This document shows, one piece after another, positions 13,896 to 14,648 of a stretch of DNA of 14,648 bases. Each line of letters opens with the position of its first letter. Position 1 is the first letter of the stretch. The stretch is from contig CAZTJA010000079.1 in assembly GCA_964613745.1 (NCBI GenBank), positions 1 to 14,648 of the forward strand. Reading direction: 5' to 3'. The DNA comes from CAZTJA01 sp964613745 (lineage in GTDB: Bacteria > Desulfobacterota > Desulfomonilia > Desulfomonilales > Desulfomonilaceae). The translations under genes were made by a program, and so were the position numbers. The notes beneath the pieces were generated by a model that searched no databases, was not told the origin of the DNA, and worked only from the letters and a program-made list of their open reading frames with translations.

Positions 13896-14648
13896 TCAGA
13901 AAAAACGTACTATTTCCAGCACAACCTTGCGGCCCACATTGTCACCAAGCTCTTTTACCATGGGGCTGGACTGCTTGTATTCACCCGTTTCAATTAAGGT
14001 TACTAAATTTTTTATCAATTCACTATTTCTACCGACCAGGGTCGAGGTTCCCTGATCTATGTAAATTGGCCGTTCGGTATTCTCCCGACAAACGAGACAG
14101 GGGACATTGAAGAATGCCGCTTCACCTTGTACGGAACCCGAGTCCGACAAGATCATTCGTGCCCCACTCAGCATGGACAAGAAGTCTATATAGGGCAGCG
14201 GCGATATAAGCTTAAGATTTCGTATTCGGTCCATTCTTTCTTTGAGGCCAAATTCCTCGATTCTTTTTGATGTCCGGGGGTGTATGGGGAATATGATCGG
14301 GAAGCGTACTTCCTCTAGTATGCGGATGATTTGACCCAAGGCTTCAGGTGAATCGACATTTGCCGGTCTATGGAGCGTTACCAAACAATAGTTTCCGAAG
14401 TCTGCATCCAGGCTTTCCCATTTCTTGAGATCACGGATCATAGGAAGAAACAGTTGCAGTGTTTCCAGCATTATGTCGCCCACAAGATGGGCCCGCTTCA
14501 TGTCGATGCCTTCTCGCTTGAGGTTCTCCATTCCCGACGGTTCGGAAACGAACAGGAGATTGGATAAACAGTCCGTAAGTCTACGGTTGAGTTCTTCGGG
14601 CATTGTTTCATCAAAAGAACGCAGGCCCGATTCCACATGAGCTACCGG
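13896..14648 (-). CDS. wecB: UDP-N-acetylglucosamine 2-epimerase, non-hydrolysing (5' truncated)
   Basis: The frame is open to the window edge and begins PVAHVESGLRSFDETMPEE, which aligns inside the enzyme, so the first third or more is missing; the GTG at 14634-14636 is not a true start. Conserved features: HVESGLR and MPEE (carrying the Glu residues equivalent to E. coli E117 and E131), VGDIM, TLHRPANVD with the catalytic-site His, HPRTSKRI, and the UDP-binding loop DSGSVQGEA followed by TERPIYIDQGTSTLVG. The enzyme interconverts UDP-GlcNAc and UDP-ManNAc in the cytoplasm for surface polysaccharides. The loop differs from the usual DSGGIQEEA at two positions but keeps the Ser and the second Glu. 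It ends 138 nt before the RHH gene, with no clear terminator between. Confidence 0.9.
   Translation of the reverse strand, partial: PVAHVESGLRSFDETMPEELNRRLTDCLSNLLFVSEPSGMENLKREGIDMKRAHLVGDIMLETLQLFLPMIRDLKKWESLDADFGNYCLVTLHRPANVDSPEALGQIIRILEEVRFPIIFPIHPRTSKRIEEFGLKERMDRIRNLKLISPLPYIDFLSMLSGARMILSDSGSVQGEAAFFNVPCLVCRENTERPIYIDQGTSTLVGRNSELIKNLVTLIETGEYKQSSPMVKELGDNVGRKVVLEIVRFF

Noticed and set aside
14100..14160. WecB loop substitutions as a sign of an inactive enzyme
   Set aside because: The key Glu, His and Ser residues and the second Glu of the UDP loop are kept; the two changes are compatible with an active enzyme.
1..14648. CRISPR array, tRNA, rRNA, insertion sequence or prophage
   Set aside because: No regularly spaced repeats, cloverleaf-like sequence, transposase motifs or phage genes were seen by eye on either strand.

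Overview
The window looks like a draft or metagenome-assembled contig from an anaerobic Desulfobacterota bacterium (sulfate-reducer or syntroph-like). The strongest lineage clues are a bacterioferritin that closely resembles, from memory, the Desulfovibrio desulfuricans protein and a DUF3786 protein with a four-cysteine Fe-S domain; the exact genus cannot be fixed from the sequence. A run of exactly 100 N (1827-1926) is a scaffold gap inside a gene. No tRNA, rRNA, CRISPR array, transposase or phage gene was seen.

Left end (1-8058): the 3' part of a YihY/BrkB-family membrane protein lies on the + strand. It converges on, and overlaps by 29 bp, a six-gene minus-strand cluster that reads right to left: livJ (periplasmic binding protein), livH and livM (permeases), livG and livF (ATPases), then a secreted TPR-CHAT protease-like protein broken by the gap. 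Spacings are 12 to 81 nt. Intercistronic hairpins follow livJ and livH. LivH carries about 55 extra residues.

Middle (8059-10910): a 565-bp divergent intergenic region separates livJ from bfr on the + strand. bfr converges on a minus-strand pair, a DUF3786 Fe-S-type protein followed by a DUF6790-like four-helix membrane protein. The presumed promoter of that pair has a perfect palindrome over its -10 element.

Right end (10911-14648): all minus strand. A small ribbon-helix-helix plus zinc-ribbon protein, znuC and znuB form a compact metal-uptake operon without a visible binding-protein gene. Downstream is a protein with ComEA-type helix-hairpin-helix domains at both ends of a long disordered linker. 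At the edge is a 5'-truncated wecB (UDP-GlcNAc 2-epimerase).

The least ordinary elements are the exported TPR-CHAT protein attached to an amino-acid ABC transporter operon, the RHH/zinc-ribbon protein as candidate metal sensor for znuCB with a 10-bp-phased repeat upstream, and the two-ended HhH protein. None proves a new system; each gives a testable hypothesis.
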